Assembly (NCBI GenBank): GCA_965279355.1
Contig: OZ257155.1
Coordinates: 4,092,001-4,156,000, forward strand
DNA length: 64,000 nt
DNA from: G965279355 sp965279355
Lineage (GTDB): Bacteria > Pseudomonadota > Alphaproteobacteria > CACIAM-22H2
Reading direction: 5' to 3'
Shown: piece after piece, positions 50,889-62,252 of the stretch
Position numbering within the stretch: the stretch's first letter is position 1
How the letters are laid out: each line of letters starts with the position of its first letter
The notes under the pieces: generated by a model
The model's database searches: none
What the model saw: only the letters and a program-made list of their open reading frames with translations
What the model was told of the DNA's origin: nothing
Program-made: the position numbers and the translations under genes

Positions 50889-53369
50889 TTATTCGCCGCG
50901 CCGCTTGGCGCGGCGGGTCGGGATGGCCTGCAGCGGATCGTCGGGCCAGTGATGCTTGGGATACTGCCCTTTCATGTCGCGCTTTACGTCGCGATAGGCG
51001 CCGCCCCAGAACCCGCCAAGATCGCGCGTCACCTGCATCGGCCGTCCGGCCGGCGACAGCAGATGCAGCAACAGCGGCACCTTGCCGCCGCCGATGGTCG
51101 GCGTCTGCGTCGCGCCGAACATTTCCTGCAATCGGACGGCAAGAACCGGCGTCTCGGCGGAATAATCGATGGGGATATGCGATCCGCTCGGCACCGTGAT
51201 GTGTGTCGGTGCGTCCTTGTCGAGGGACTGGCGCTGTTCCCATGACAGCAGGGTCCGCAGGGCATTGCCGAGATCGATGCGGGTCAGATGCGAACGCCGC
51301 GAAACACCGCTGAGAAACGGCGCCAGCCAGTCGTCGAGTGTGGCGAGCAGCGCTGCATCAGAAACATCAGGCCATGCATCCGGGCTCAGGCGGTGCAGGA
51401 ACATCACGCGGGTCTGCAGCGTGCGGAGGTCCTTGGTCCACGGCAGCGCGTCGATGCCCATCTCGCGTATGCCCTTCACCATCTCGCCTGTGACCTGTTC
51501 CGGCGGGGCTTCGGCGATTGCATCGTCGAGAACGATCTCGCCCAGCTTGGTCTGGCGGCGGGCGAGCACGGCTTCATCGCGCGAATTCCAGGACACGAAC
51601 GAGCCGCGCACGATCTGGTCGGCGAAGGTTTTGCGCAGTTCGGCCTCGTCAAGCGGCGCAGCGAGGAAGATCCGCGCCGTGGCGCCGCTGCCTTCAAGCG
51701 AGGCGACGGCCAGGAATTCGTTTCCTGCCAGCGGATCGGTTTCAGCCAGCAGCGCGCCGCGTCCATTGGCGAGCAGGAACTGCCCACGCGTTCCGGCGCG
51801 TCGGCGCGCGATACGGTCGGGATAGGCGAGGGCGACAAGGATGCCGGCGTGATCGCTCGGCGCTGCATCCTCGCGGATGCCGAGCGAGCGCCGCCAGTGC
51901 TGCGCCACCTGCGACACGGCACCGGCGGCGCGCGCGCGGTTGCGCAGCATGTCGACCCGGTGGCGCAGATCGGCGTCGCGGGCCATGTCGCCGCGCAGGA
52001 TGTCGCGCTCACCGAGCAGGGCCGCGAGATCGGCGGCGAGGCTGCCGAAGCCGAGCGCCTTGCCGCGCAGCAGCATGTGCGCGAGACGCGGATGGATGCC
52101 GAGGGTCGCCATACGCTTGCCTTCGGCGGTGATGGCGCCCCGTTCATCCAGCGCACCGAGACGCCGCAGCAGATCGCGGGCGGCGCTGAGGCCGGCTTCC
52201 GGTGGTGGATCGAGCCAGGTGAGACGGCTGGCGTCGGCCGCGCCCCAGCTTGCGAGTTCCAGCGCCAGCGGCGTCAGATCGGCATCGAGGATCTCAGGCG
52301 CGGTGAAGGGGATCAGCGCGCGGTCGCTGGCTTCGGTCCACAGGCGATAGCAGATGCCGGGCCCCAGACGACCCGCGCGACCGCGCCGTTGATCGGCCGC
52401 CGCACGGGAAACACGCAGGGTTTCCAGACGCTGCATCGCCGTGCCCGGATTGAAGCGCGGCACGCGCATGGCCCCTGAGTCGATGACGACACGCACGCCG
52501 TCGATGGTAAGGCTGGTCTCGGCAATGGATGTTGCCAGCACGACTTTGCGGCGGCCCGGTGCGGCGCGACGGATCGCGGCGTCCTGGCGATCGAGCGGCA
52601 GGTCGCTATAGAGCGGCACGATGTCGACAGTCGTGGCGGCAAACTCTTCAACCCGCGACTGCACCCGCTTGATATCGCCGACGCCGGGCAGGAAGACCAG
52701 AACATCGCCTTCATGATCGGCCAGGGCCCGGCGGATCGCATTGGCGGTTGTCTCATCGAGCCGCGTCGTTGGGTCGCGTTGTAGATAGCGTGTCTCGACC
52801 GGGAACATCCGGCCTTCGCTGGTCAGGATCGGCGCATCGTCGAGCAGGCGCGCGATGGGGGCGCCGTCGAGGGTCGCCGACATCGCGAGCAGGCGCAGGT
52901 CCTCGCGCAGGCCCTGCCGCGCATCGAGCGAGAGGGCGAGGCCGAGATCGACATCGAGGCTGCGCTCGTGAAATTCATCGAACAGGACCGCGCCGACGCC
53001 TTCAAGGGAGGCATCGTCCTGGATCTGCCGGATGAAAACCCCGGCGGTGACCACTTCGACCCGGGTGCGGCTGCTGATCGCGCTGTCGAGCCGGACGCGA
53101 TAGCCGATTGTCTCACCGACCTTCTCGCCCAGCATGTCGGCCATCCGCTTGGCCGCCGCGCGCGCGGCCAGGCGGCGCGGCTCCAGCATCACGATCTTCC
53201 TGTCGCCCAGCCATTCCTCGCCGAGCAGCGCCAGCGGCACGCGCGTCGTCTTGCCGGCGCCGGGCGGTGCCTGCAGCACCACGGTCGGCCGCGCGCGCAG
53301 CACCTGCCGCAGCTGCGGCAGCAGCGTCTCGATCGGCAGGTCGGTGACGGGTTCGCGAAAGTTGTGCAT
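50889..53369 (-). CDS. hrpB: ATP-dependent helicase HrpB
   Basis: An 826-residue DEAH-type helicase of normal HrpB length. Walker A APPGAGKTTRVPL, DEFHERS (motif II), SATLDG (motif III) and QRRGRAGRLGPG (motif VI) are present, followed by the ratchet region and the HrpB-specific C terminus (WGGAYRDVKRDMKGQYPKHH). The ATG at 53369 was chosen. Its role in bacteria is poorly known, probably RNA handling. The gene is divergent from the EamA transporter. A GC-only hairpin in its last codons (50897-50919) lacks a T-run. Confidence 0.95.
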   Translation of the reverse strand: MHNFREPVTDLPIETLLPQLRQVLRARPTVVLQAPPGAGKTTRVPLALLGEEWLGDRKIVMLEPRRLAARAAAKRMADMLGEKVGETIGYRVRLDSAISSRTRVEVVTAGVFIRQIQDDASLEGVGAVLFDEFHERSLDVDLGLALSLDARQGLREDLRLLAMSATLDGAPIARLLDDAPILTSEGRMFPVETRYLQRDPTTRLDETTANAIRRALADHEGDVLVFLPGVGDIKRVQSRVEEFAATTVDIVPLYSDLPLDRQDAAIRRAAPGRRKVVLATSIAETSLTIDGVRVVIDSGAMRVPRFNPGTAMQRLETLRVSRAAADQRRGRAGRLGPGICYRLWTEASDRALIPFTAPEILDADLTPLALELASWGAADASRLTWLDPPPEAGLSAARDLLRRLGALDERGAITAEGKRMATLGIHPRLAHMLLRGKALGFGSLAADLAALLGERDILRGDMARDADLRHRVDMLRNRARAAGAVSQVAQHWRRSLGIREDAAPSDHAGILVALAYPDRIARRRAGTRGQFLLANGRGALLAETDPLAGNEFLAVASLEGSGATARIFLAAPLDEAELRKTFADQIVRGSFVSWNSRDEAVLARRQTKLGEIVLDDAIAEAPPEQVTGEMVKGIREMGIDALPWTKDLRTLQTRVMFLHRLSPDAWPDVSDAALLATLDDWLAPFLSGVSRRSHLTRIDLGNALRTLLSWEQRQSLDKDAPTHITVPSGSHIPIDYSAETPVLAVRLQEMFGATQTPTIGGGKVPLLLHLLSPAGRPMQVTRDLGGFWGGAYRDVKRDMKGQYPKHHWPDDPLQAIPTRRAKRRGE

Positions 53370-53438
53370 GATCGGGTGCAACCTACGCGAAAACGAATTT
53401 TTGCGCAGGCCCTCTGCTTCGCCTATCTTCGCGCCCGC

Positions 53439-54368
53439 GTGTCACCCATCGATCTTCCCTGGCTGTGGATTCCCATCACGATCTGGGCGGCGTTCGCCCA
53501 GACGCTGCGGAATGCCGCGCAGCGCCACCTGACGGCGACGCTTGGTACGCTCGGCGCGACCCTGGTGCGGTTCCTTTATGGCCTGCCGTTCGCGGTGCTG
53601 TGGTTGATCGTGGTCGTGCTGGTCTGGGACTTCACGCTGCCGACACCCAACCTCCCGTTCGTGCTCTGGGTGTTTCAGGGGGCGGTCGCGCAGATCATTG
53701 CGACGGCGCTACTGCTGCAGGTGATGACGGATCGCAATTTCACACTTGGCGTTGCCTACTCCAAAACCGAGATCATCCAGGTTGCCGTCGTGGCGCTGAT
53801 CGTGCTGGGCGATCCACTGACGCTTGGGACGGCGCTGGCTGTCGCCTTCGCCACCGCTGGCATCCTGATGCTCTCGCCGCCAAAGAGCGATCATCCGTTC
53901 CGTGCGATGCTGACGGGATGGACGCATCGCACGGCCTTGCTCGGTCTGGCCTCAGGGATGGCGTTTGCGATCTCCGCCGTCGGCTATCGCGGCGCGGCGC
54001 TGGCACTCGCGCCGTCGTCCTATCTGATCGCTGCGGCCTATACGCTGGTCGGCGCGCAGCTGTTGCAGACAGTCCTTCTCGGCGGCTGGCTGCTGATCCG
54101 CGATCCGGCGGTGGTGAGGCGCGTGCTGCTGGCGTGGCGCACGTCGTTCTTCGCAGGTTTCATGGGCGCCGCCGCATCGGCGGGCTGGTTCACGGCGATG
54201 GCGATCGAACCCGTGGCGCATGTCCGCACCCTCGGACTCATCGAACTTATCTTTTCCTATGCCGTTTCCCGCCGGTTCTTCCGCGAGCGTTTGAGCGCGC
54301 TTGAACTCGGCGGGATCGCGTTACTTGTCGTCGGAATGGTGATCGTAACGCTGGGTGCGGCTCAGTAG
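53439..54368 (+). CDS. EamA/DMT-family transporter
   Basis: A 309-residue inner-membrane protein with about ten helices in two EamA repeats, for example VYSKTEIIQ-like AYSKTEIIQVAVVALIVLGD and the second-half EPVAHVRTLGLIELIFSYAV. The GTG at 53439 is the first reasonable start; earlier in-frame codons run antisense through hrpB. The family exports or imports small metabolites and amino acids, and the substrate cannot be predicted. Its end overlaps the convergent ThDP enzyme by 7 nt. Confidence 0.9.
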   Translation: MSPIDLPWLWIPITIWAAFAQTLRNAAQRHLTATLGTLGATLVRFLYGLPFAVLWLIVVVLVWDFTLPTPNLPFVLWVFQGAVAQIIATALLLQVMTDRNFTLGVAYSKTEIIQVAVVALIVLGDPLTLGTALAVAFATAGILMLSPPKSDHPFRAMLTGWTHRTALLGLASGMAFAISAVGYRGAALALAPSSYLIAAAYTLVGAQLLQTVLLGGWLLIRDPAVVRRVLLAWRTSFFAGFMGAAASAGWFTAMAIEPVAHVRTLGLIELIFSYAVSRRFFRERLSALELGGIALLVVGMVIVTLGAAQ

Positions 54369-55990
54369 CGCGAGGCCTGCGTTTCCTGCTCGGTGATGAA
54401 CTCGAGCAGCGCCGGCTTGCCCTGCTGGGTCTGCTCGATGCCGCGCTTGATCGCCGCCTTGATGTCTTCCGGCCTGGTCACGCGCTCGCCGTAACCGCCC
54501 AGCGCCTTCGCGAAGTCCGCGTAATTGCCGGAGATGTCGGTCGAGCGGAATTTCTCCGTGGAGACCGGCATCTGGTTCAGTTCGCAGGCCATCGCGTAGT
54601 TGTTGAGCAGGATCGAGAGGATCGGCAGGCGTTCGCGTACCGCCGTCTCGAAATCCATGCCGGTGAAGCCGATGGCGGCATCGCCCCACACATTGATGCA
54701 GAGCTTGTCTGGGCAGGCGAGCTTGGCGCCCATCGCGAGACCGAGACCATAGCCGAGCTGCGTGCTCTTGCCCCATCCGATGAACGAATGCGGCGTTGTC
54801 GACTTCCAGAACGGCGTGAGCTGGTCGCGCGGGCTGCCCGCATCGTGGGTGATGATGACGTTGTCGATGTCGACGGTGTGCTGCAGGTCCCACAGTACGC
54901 GATGCGGATTGATCGGGGCGTTGTTGGAGGTGAGTTTCGGCAGCCACTCCTTCATCCATTCGTCCTGAACGGATTTCATTTCCTTGATCACGGCTGAGTC
55001 GTCGCGCTTCTTGCCGCCGAGCAGTGTCTTCACTTCGGCGATGAGCGCCTGCAGAACCAGCTTCGCGTCGCCGAGCAGCGCGTGCTGCGCGATCGAGCCC
55101 TTGTTGAGGTCGAGCGCGTCGAGCGTCGCGTGGACAATGATCTTGCCCTTGGGGATGGCGACGCCGAACGGCGTCTCGGTCATGCTGCAGCCGATGCCGA
55201 AAATAGTGTCGGCGGCCTTGAGGAAGTGCGGCACGGCCTTCGGCACCGCGGCGCCACCGGAACCCAGCGACAGGCGATGGGTTTCGTTGAACGTGCTCTT
55301 GCCGGGCAGGCTGGTGCAGACCGGGGCTGCGAGCAGCTCGGCGATCTGCTGCAGCTCTTCATAGGCTGCGGCCCAGTGCACGCCCTGACCGGCGTAGATC
55401 ACCAGACGCTTGGCATCGACCAACGCCTTGGCGGATGTCTTGACGGCTTCGGGATCGGGCGCGGTGCGTGTCGTGAAGACCGGCTCATAGCTGAAGTCGC
55501 CGACTTCTTCGTTGAACACGTCGACCGGCAGTTCGACGATGACCGGGCGCAAGCGGCCGTTGCGCAGCTGCGTGAAGGCGCGACGGAAGACGTTCGAGAC
55601 TTCGGACCCCGACGTCAACGGTTCAGCGTGCTTGGAGATCGTCGCCATCGAAACCGTGGCGTTGTAGTTGGTCGGCACGTAGGCGAGGCGGCGGGCATAA
55701 CCCTGCGGCATCACCAGCACCGGGACGGACTCGCTGTAAGCCTGCGCGATGCCGCCATAGGCATTCTCGGTGCCGGGGCCCTGCTGCATGCAGAACGCGC
55801 CCATGCGCTTGCCGCGGGTGAGGCGCGACAGCGCATCGGCCATGTGCACGCCGACGCGCTCCTGGCGGACGATGATGGTGCGGATATTGGCGGCAGCGGC
55901 CGGCTCGAGAACGCCGTTCCGGGGATAGCCGAACAGTACGTCGACGCCTTCGCGCTTCAGGATTTCGGCAATCGCCGTGCCCGTCTTCAT
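54362..55990 (-). CDS. ThDP-dependent acetolactate-synthase-like enzyme
   Basis: A 542-residue three-domain thiamine-diphosphate enzyme. The activating Glu lies in RQERVGVHMADALSRLT, the ThDP/Mg motif is GDAAIGFTG with the following LLNN, and the middle domain has the usual central fold. The C terminus ends ITEQETQASRY. It is similar in layout to acetolactate synthase, oxalyl-CoA decarboxylase and sulfoacetaldehyde acetyltransferase, but no regulatory subunit (ilvH) is near, so the substrate is open. AAGGA lies 9 nt before the ATG. Confidence 0.9.
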   Translation of the reverse strand: MKTGTAIAEILKREGVDVLFGYPRNGVLEPAAAANIRTIIVRQERVGVHMADALSRLTRGKRMGAFCMQQGPGTENAYGGIAQAYSESVPVLVMPQGYARRLAYVPTNYNATVSMATISKHAEPLTSGSEVSNVFRRAFTQLRNGRLRPVIVELPVDVFNEEVGDFSYEPVFTTRTAPDPEAVKTSAKALVDAKRLVIYAGQGVHWAAAYEELQQIAELLAAPVCTSLPGKSTFNETHRLSLGSGGAAVPKAVPHFLKAADTIFGIGCSMTETPFGVAIPKGKIIVHATLDALDLNKGSIAQHALLGDAKLVLQALIAEVKTLLGGKKRDDSAVIKEMKSVQDEWMKEWLPKLTSNNAPINPHRVLWDLQHTVDIDNVIITHDAGSPRDQLTPFWKSTTPHSFIGWGKSTQLGYGLGLAMGAKLACPDKLCINVWGDAAIGFTGMDFETAVRERLPILSILLNNYAMACELNQMPVSTEKFRSTDISGNYADFAKALGGYGERVTRPEDIKAAIKRGIEQTQQGKPALLEFITEQETQASRY

Positions 55991-56115
55991 ATCAGTATGT
56001 CCTTGTGATTGAGATCGGCGGCTTCGTGGCCGCTCTATCGGTCGGCGCAAAATAGCGAGAATGCGGCGTCCACGCAAAACCTTGATGCGGCTGATGCGAT
56101 TGACAGGACGTTGAC

Positions 56116-56922
56116 GTGGGGCCAGTTTCGCCGTCCCACCTTTCAGGGCCCACCGTGTCCGAGCCCACATCGTCCGCACCGCCTGCCTTTCCCCGCGACT
56201 GGGGCAGCCGACGTGCCGCTTTCTTCGGCGGCATCCGCGATGTCATCGGACCGCCGGCGCTGGTGCTGGGCTCAAGCTATATCGGCTTTGGCTCGCTGGC
56301 GCGCGAGCTCGATTTCGATCTGGTCGTCGCGCTGATGTCGACGCTGCTGGTCTGGGCGCTACCGGCGCAGGTCGCGACTGTAGAACTGTACGGTGCGGGC
56401 GCGCCGCTGATCTCGATCTTCATCGCGGTGGCGTTGATCAATTTCCGCTTCCTGCCGATGGTCGTGTCACTGATCCCGATGATCCGGCCCGAGCGGCAGC
56501 GCCGCGGCATTCTCTATCTCGTCGCGCATATTGCCTCGATCACCACCTGGGCGATCATCATGCTGCGCGGCGGCGACATGCCCAGAGATCAGCGCCTGCC
56601 GTATTTTTTCGGCGGCGCCGGTACGCTGATGTGCGCGTCGCTGGTCGGCATCACCATCGGTTATGTCGTCTCCGGCGCCGTACCGGCCGCCGTGTCCTAC
56701 GGCTTCGTGTTCATGAACCCGCTGTTCTTCCTGCTGCTCCTGCTGGCGGACCTGCGGCAGCGCGCGCGGATACTGGCGCTGGTGCTGGGCGCCATCGCGA
56801 CGCCGCTGCTGCATCTGGCGACGCCGACCTGGGGCCTCCTGCTGGGAGGTACTCTCGGCGGGACGCTGGCCTTCCTGTTCGATCACTATCTGCCCAAGCG
56901 GCGCGGGGGCGTCGTGCGATGA
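56116..56922 (+). CDS. azlC: AzlC-family branched-chain amino-acid exporter, large subunit
   Basis: A 268-residue membrane protein with about seven helices. The AzlC pattern GIRDVIGPPALVLGSSYIGFG, ALPAQVATVELYGAGAP and VALINFRFLPMV is visible. With AzlD it exports branched-chain amino acids. Two GTG starts are possible: 56116 (AGGA 7 nt upstream, used) and 56155. The azlD gene overlaps its end by 4 nt. Confidence 0.9.
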   Translation: MGPVSPSHLSGPTVSEPTSSAPPAFPRDWGSRRAAFFGGIRDVIGPPALVLGSSYIGFGSLARELDFDLVVALMSTLLVWALPAQVATVELYGAGAPLISIFIAVALINFRFLPMVVSLIPMIRPERQRRGILYLVAHIASITTWAIIMLRGGDMPRDQRLPYFFGGAGTLMCASLVGITIGYVVSGAVPAAVSYGFVFMNPLFFLLLLLADLRQRARILALVLGAIATPLLHLATPTWGLLLGGTLGGTLAFLFDHYLPKRRGGVVR

Positions 56923-57269
56923 GCGACCTGATGTCCTCTGCTGTCGGACCCTGGCTCGCTATCTTCGTGGCGGCGGCGGCGACGTATATGTGGCGCGGCC
57001 TGGCGGTCCCGCTGTCGGGGCGGATCGACCCTGACGGGCCGCTGTTCCGCTGGGTCGGGTGCGTGGCGTTCGGTATCCTGGCGGGACTGATCGCCCGCAT
57101 GATCCTGCTGCCCGTCGGCCCGCTGGAGACGACGCCGCTGGCCATCCGGATTCTCTGTACTTTGGCCGGTGTGGGCGCTTTTTACGCGGCCAGGCGCAAT
57201 TCCCTGGTCGGCGTGGCCGTCGGATGCAGCCTGTTCAGCCTCCTGGTCATCCTGGAGGTCGGAAAATAG
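56919..57269 (+). CDS. azlD: AzlD-family small subunit of the amino-acid exporter
   Basis: A 116-residue protein with about four membrane helices. ATYMWRGLAVPLSGR, RWVGCVAFGILAGLIAR and the short hydrophobic end match AzlD. The ATG overlaps the azlC stop, so the two subunits are made together. It ends 48 nt before the bL36 promoter. Confidence 0.88.
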   Translation: MSDLMSSAVGPWLAIFVAAAATYMWRGLAVPLSGRIDPDGPLFRWVGCVAFGILAGLIARMILLPVGPLETTPLAIRILCTLAGVGAFYAARRNSLVGVAVGCSLFSLLVILEVGK

Positions 57270-57317
57270 CTTTCAGATCAGTTAGTTGAATAGAGACCGC
57301 CCAGGGGCAGGGCAAGG

Positions 57318-57346
57318 TTGACAGGGGCGGGGGGGTTCCTTATGGT
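57318..57346 (+). promoter_or_regulatory. rpmJ promoter
   Basis: TTGACA (57318-57323, perfect -35), a 17-bp G-rich spacer, and TATGGT (57341-57346). The predicted start near 57353 leaves a leader of about 33 nt before the rpmJ ATG. Confidence 0.75.
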
Positions 57347-57385
57347 CCCGGCCCTTCCGGGATCTCCCGCATAAAGACGGACGCC

Positions 57386-57511
57386 ATGAAAGTATTGAAT
57401 TCGCTTAAAGCGGCCAAGAAGCGCGACAAGAACTGCAAAGTCGTCCGTCGCAAGGGCCGTATGTACGTCATCAACAAGACCAACCCGCGCTTCAAGGCGC
57501 GCCAGGGCTGA
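57386..57511 (+). CDS. rpmJ: Ribosomal protein bL36 (zinc-free type)
   Basis: A 41-residue protein, MKVLNSLKAAKKRDKN at the start and TNPRFKARQG at the end, the standard alphaproteobacterial bL36. The zinc-binding CxxC...C..H set is missing (only one Cys, in NCKVV), so this is the C-minus form. It stands alone, with its own strong promoter, away from the large ribosomal operons, as usual for this form. Confidence 0.95.
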   Translation: MKVLNSLKAAKKRDKNCKVVRRKGRMYVINKTNPRFKARQG

Positions 57512-57601
57512 GTCTACGGGGGCGCGGTCCTACGGGAACTGCGCCAATCTATCCGTCATGGTAGGGTCCGACGATCAATCGAGATCGCCGGATCATCTGC
57601 C

Positions 57602-59089
<1,488 letters not shown>

Positions 59090-59101
59090 AACGAACAAGA
59101 A

Positions 59102-60307
59102 GTGACAGAAGTCCTCAAGCCCAATTCCCTGGATACGCTTCGCGACGCCGTGGCCGGCTCGATCGCCGATGGCGCGACGCTGGAAGTCCTGGGCCTTGGT
59201 TCCAAGCGCGGGCTCGGGCGCCCGTTGCAGACGGCGCGAGTGCTGGATTTGTCGGCGCTATCCGGTGTGCGCTCATATGAGCCGGCGGAGCTGGTGCTGA
59301 CCGCTGCTGCCACCACGCCGCTGGCCGAGATCGAGCAAATGCTGACGGAGAAGAATCAGCAACTGGCCTTCGAGCCACCGAATTTCGGCCCGCTCTTCGG
59401 AACCGCATCGTCGGGAACGCTCGGCGGGGCCATCGCCGCCAATCTCGGCGGGCCGCGCCGCATCAAGAGCGGCGCCGCGCGCGATCATTTCCTGGGGGTC
59501 GCGGCAGTGAGCGGGCGCGGGGAGATTTTCCGCGCCGGCGGCAAGGTGGTGAAGAACGTCACGGGCTACGATCTCTGCAAGCTGCTGGCGGGATCGTATG
59601 GCACGCTGGCGGCGATGGAAGAGGTGACGGTGAAGGTGCTGCCGGCGCCCGCCAAGACGCGCACCGTCATCCTGTTCGGCCTAAACCCGGTCGCCGCGAC
59701 CGCCGCCATGGCCGATGCGCTGAACAGCCCTTATGAAGTGTCGGGTGCCGCGTATCTGCCAAAAGCCGTTGCTGAACGGTCGAGCGTTGACTTTGTACGG
59801 CAGGCGGCCACGGCCATCACGGCGCTCCGCGTCGAAGGCACACCCGCCTCGGTGGAGGCGCGCTGCAAGGCGCTATGCGCGCGCCTCAGTTATCTTGCCG
59901 GGTTCGAAGAACTCCACACCATGAATTCAGGCAAGCTGTGGCGAGAGATCCGCGATGTTGCGGGACTGCTGCCCGGCAGCAGCAAGGCGATCTGGCGTGT
60001 GTCGGTGCCGCCAAATGCCGGCGCTGCCATCGCCGCTGCGATGAAAGCGGACTACTTCATGGACTGGGGCGGCGGGCAGATCTGGCTTGCCACCGATCCC
60101 GCCGGCGATGGCGGAGCGTCCGTCCTTCGCGCTGCGTTGAAAGGCGCCGGTCACGCGACCCTGATGCGGGCGCCGCTCGCAACGCGCGCCGCGGCCCCGG
60201 TCTTCGAGCCGCAGGATGCGGCGCTGGCCGCGCTGACCGGACGAGTGAAGGACAGCTTCGATCCCAAGCGCATTCTCAACCCCGGCCGCATGTACGCGGG
60301 CGTGTAA
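59102..60307 (+). CDS. glcE: Glycolate oxidase, second FAD-binding subunit GlcE
   Basis: A 401-residue protein, starting at GTG. FAD-domain motifs are TASSGTLGGAIAANLGG and GGKVVKNVTGYDLCKLLAG, with the C-terminal FDPKRILNPGRMY. GlcE is a required subunit of the glycolate oxidase. GlcF begins 2 nt after its stop. Confidence 0.95.
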   Translation: MTEVLKPNSLDTLRDAVAGSIADGATLEVLGLGSKRGLGRPLQTARVLDLSALSGVRSYEPAELVLTAAATTPLAEIEQMLTEKNQQLAFEPPNFGPLFGTASSGTLGGAIAANLGGPRRIKSGAARDHFLGVAAVSGRGEIFRAGGKVVKNVTGYDLCKLLAGSYGTLAAMEEVTVKVLPAPAKTRTVILFGLNPVAATAAMADALNSPYEVSGAAYLPKAVAERSSVDFVRQAATAITALRVEGTPASVEARCKALCARLSYLAGFEELHTMNSGKLWREIRDVAGLLPGSSKAIWRVSVPPNAGAAIAAAMKADYFMDWGGGQIWLATDPAGDGGASVLRAALKGAGHATLMRAPLATRAAAPVFEPQDAALAALTGRVKDSFDPKRILNPGRMYAGV

Positions 60308-60309
60308 TC

Positions 60310-61596
60310 ATGCAAACCAGCTTCACCGCCGCGCAGCTCGCCGATCCCGACATCAAGGAATCGGAATCGATCCTGCGCAAATGCGTGCATTGCGGGTTCT
60401 GCACCGCGACGTGTCCGACCTATGTGCTGCTGGGTGATGAGCTGGATTCGCCGCGCGGGCGCATCTACCTGATGAAGGAGATGCTCGAGCAGGGCAGGAC
60501 GCCAACCGCGGACACGGTAAAACATGTCGACCGCTGTCTCTCCTGTCTGTCCTGCGTCACGACCTGTCCGTCCGGTGTGAACTACATGCACCTGGTCGAT
60601 CACGGTCGCGCTTATATCGAAGAGAACTACAAGCGGCCGCTGTTCGATCGCATCGTGCGTTCGCTGCTGGCCTCTGTGCTGCCGAGCCCGACGCGGTTCC
60701 GCCTGGCGCTGGTCGGGGCGTTGCTCGCGCGGCCGTTCGCGAAACTGATTCCGGGCCGTCTCGGCGCGATGTTGCGGCTGGCACCGACCGTCATTCATGG
60801 CCGCTCCGCGATGGATCGCCCGCAGGTGTTTCCGGCGCAGCAACCGGTGAAACTGCGGGTAGCGATCCTCACCGGCTGCGCGCAGCAGGTTCTTTCGCCT
60901 GACATCAATGAGGCGACGATCCGTCTGCTGACACGGCTCGGCTGCGAAGTCGCGATTGCGTCTGGCGCCGGGTGCTGCGGCGCGCTCACGCATCATCTCG
61001 GCCGCGAGGACGACGCGAAGCATTCGGCCGCAGCGAACATCAAGGCGTGGACCTCGCTCTGGGACGGTCGCGGTCCCGACCGCATCGTCATCAACGCGTC
61101 TGGCTGCGGGACCATGGTGAAGGATTACGGGTTTCTGTTCCGCACTGATGCGGCGCTCGCGGAGCCTGCCGCACGGATCTCGGCGATGGCGCGCGATGTC
61201 AGCGAGGTGATTGCCGAGCTTGGCGTTGAGGGCGCGAAGGCGCCGGTCGCCATGACGGTCGCGCATCATCAGGCCTGTTCGCTGCAGCACGGGCAGAAGA
61301 TCACCACGGGACCGGCGAAGCTGCTGGCCGCTGCCGGGTTCACGGTGAAGGAAGTGCCCGAAGGGCATCTCTGCTGCGGATCGGCCGGCACTTACAATCT
61401 GCTGCAGCCGGAACTGGCTTCCGCGCTGCGCGACCGCAAGCTGGCGAACATCGCCCGCGTCCGGCCGGATGTGATCGCGGCCGGCAATATCGGCTGCATC
61501 ACCCAACTGGCAAGCGAGGCCGGCGTGCCTGTGGTTCATACGGTCGAGCTTCTGGACTGGGCGACCGGTGGGCCGCGCCCGGCGGCTCTTCACTGA
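60310..61596 (+). CDS. glcF: Glycolate oxidase, iron-sulfur subunit GlcF
   Basis: A 428-residue protein with two [4Fe-4S] ferredoxin motifs, CVHCGFCTATCP and CLSCLSCVTTCP, and two CCG domains (GAGCCGAL, LCCGSAGTY) typical of heterodisulfide-reductase-like subunits. It receives electrons from GlcD/GlcE and gives them to the respiratory chain. It closes the glcDEF set; the TPR protein follows closely on the same strand. Confidence 0.96.
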   Translation: MQTSFTAAQLADPDIKESESILRKCVHCGFCTATCPTYVLLGDELDSPRGRIYLMKEMLEQGRTPTADTVKHVDRCLSCLSCVTTCPSGVNYMHLVDHGRAYIEENYKRPLFDRIVRSLLASVLPSPTRFRLALVGALLARPFAKLIPGRLGAMLRLAPTVIHGRSAMDRPQVFPAQQPVKLRVAILTGCAQQVLSPDINEATIRLLTRLGCEVAIASGAGCCGALTHHLGREDDAKHSAAANIKAWTSLWDGRGPDRIVINASGCGTMVKDYGFLFRTDAALAEPAARISAMARDVSEVIAELGVEGAKAPVAMTVAHHQACSLQHGQKITTGPAKLLAAAGFTVKEVPEGHLCCGSAGTYNLLQPELASALRDRKLANIARVRPDVIAAGNIGCITQLASEAGVPVVHTVELLDWATGGPRPAALH

Positions 61597-61624
61597 AATG
61601 CGGTACCGGCGCATAATCCTCTCG

Positions 61625-62176
61625 ATGCTGCGCCGACTCCTTCTGGTCCTGACCGTCCTTCTGGCCTTGCCGGGCACTGCGATGGCCGCGCAGAACGACC
61701 CCCGGCTCGATGAGCTGTTCCAGCGTCTGCGCGCCGCCAACAATCACGTCGAGGCGCAGGTCATCGAGGTGATGATCTGGAAAATCTGGGGCGAGGCCGG
61801 GAGCCGGGCCGCGGATTCCCTGATGCGTCTGGGCGAGGCGGCAATGGAAGGCGGTGACCTTCCGGGCGCCTTGTCGCTGTTCGATGCAGTGACGCAGAGC
61901 CTGCCTGAATTCGCCGAGGGCTGGAATAAGCGGGCGACTGTGCTGTTCCTGATGAAAGAATACGATCGCTCTACGGCGGATGTGGCGCGGGTGCTGGCGC
62001 TGGAGCCACGGCATTTTGGGGCGCTGTCGGGGCTTGGTCTGATCAACACGCATCTCGACCGTGAAGATGCCGCGATTACCGCGTTCGAGCAGGCTTTGAA
62101 GGTCAATCCCAACATGCCCCAGGTCAAGACCCAGCTCGAAGAGCTGAAGAAGAAGCGGGCGAAGGGCAATATCTGA
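61625..62176 (+). CDS. Secreted TPR-repeat protein
   Basis: About 183 residues. A signal peptide (MLRRLLLVLTVLLALPGTAMA) is followed by roughly three TPR motifs (about 60-165) including AADSLMRLGEAAMEGGDLPG, then a Lys-rich end. It is periplasmic, probably a protein-binding scaffold. The start is uncertain: ATG 61625 (used) or ATG 61598 directly after glcF. Similar proteins occur widely in alphaproteobacteria with no set role. Confidence 0.82.
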   Translation: MLRRLLLVLTVLLALPGTAMAAQNDPRLDELFQRLRAANNHVEAQVIEVMIWKIWGEAGSRAADSLMRLGEAAMEGGDLPGALSLFDAVTQSLPEFAEGWNKRATVLFLMKEYDRSTADVARVLALEPRHFGALSGLGLINTHLDREDAAITAFEQALKVNPNMPQVKTQLEELKKKRAKGNI

Positions 62177-62252
62177 AGCCTTCACCGGCAGTTGATTTGC
62201 CGCTATTGCCGCCAAACCCGAGAATGGCGGCCAGTATCCAAGGGAGATGCCT

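Noticed and set aside
50897..50919. GC-rich 9-bp hairpin in the otsA/hrpB convergent junction
   Set aside because: No T-run follows on either strand, and it lies within the coding end of hrpB (Arg-rich codons), so it is not called a terminator.
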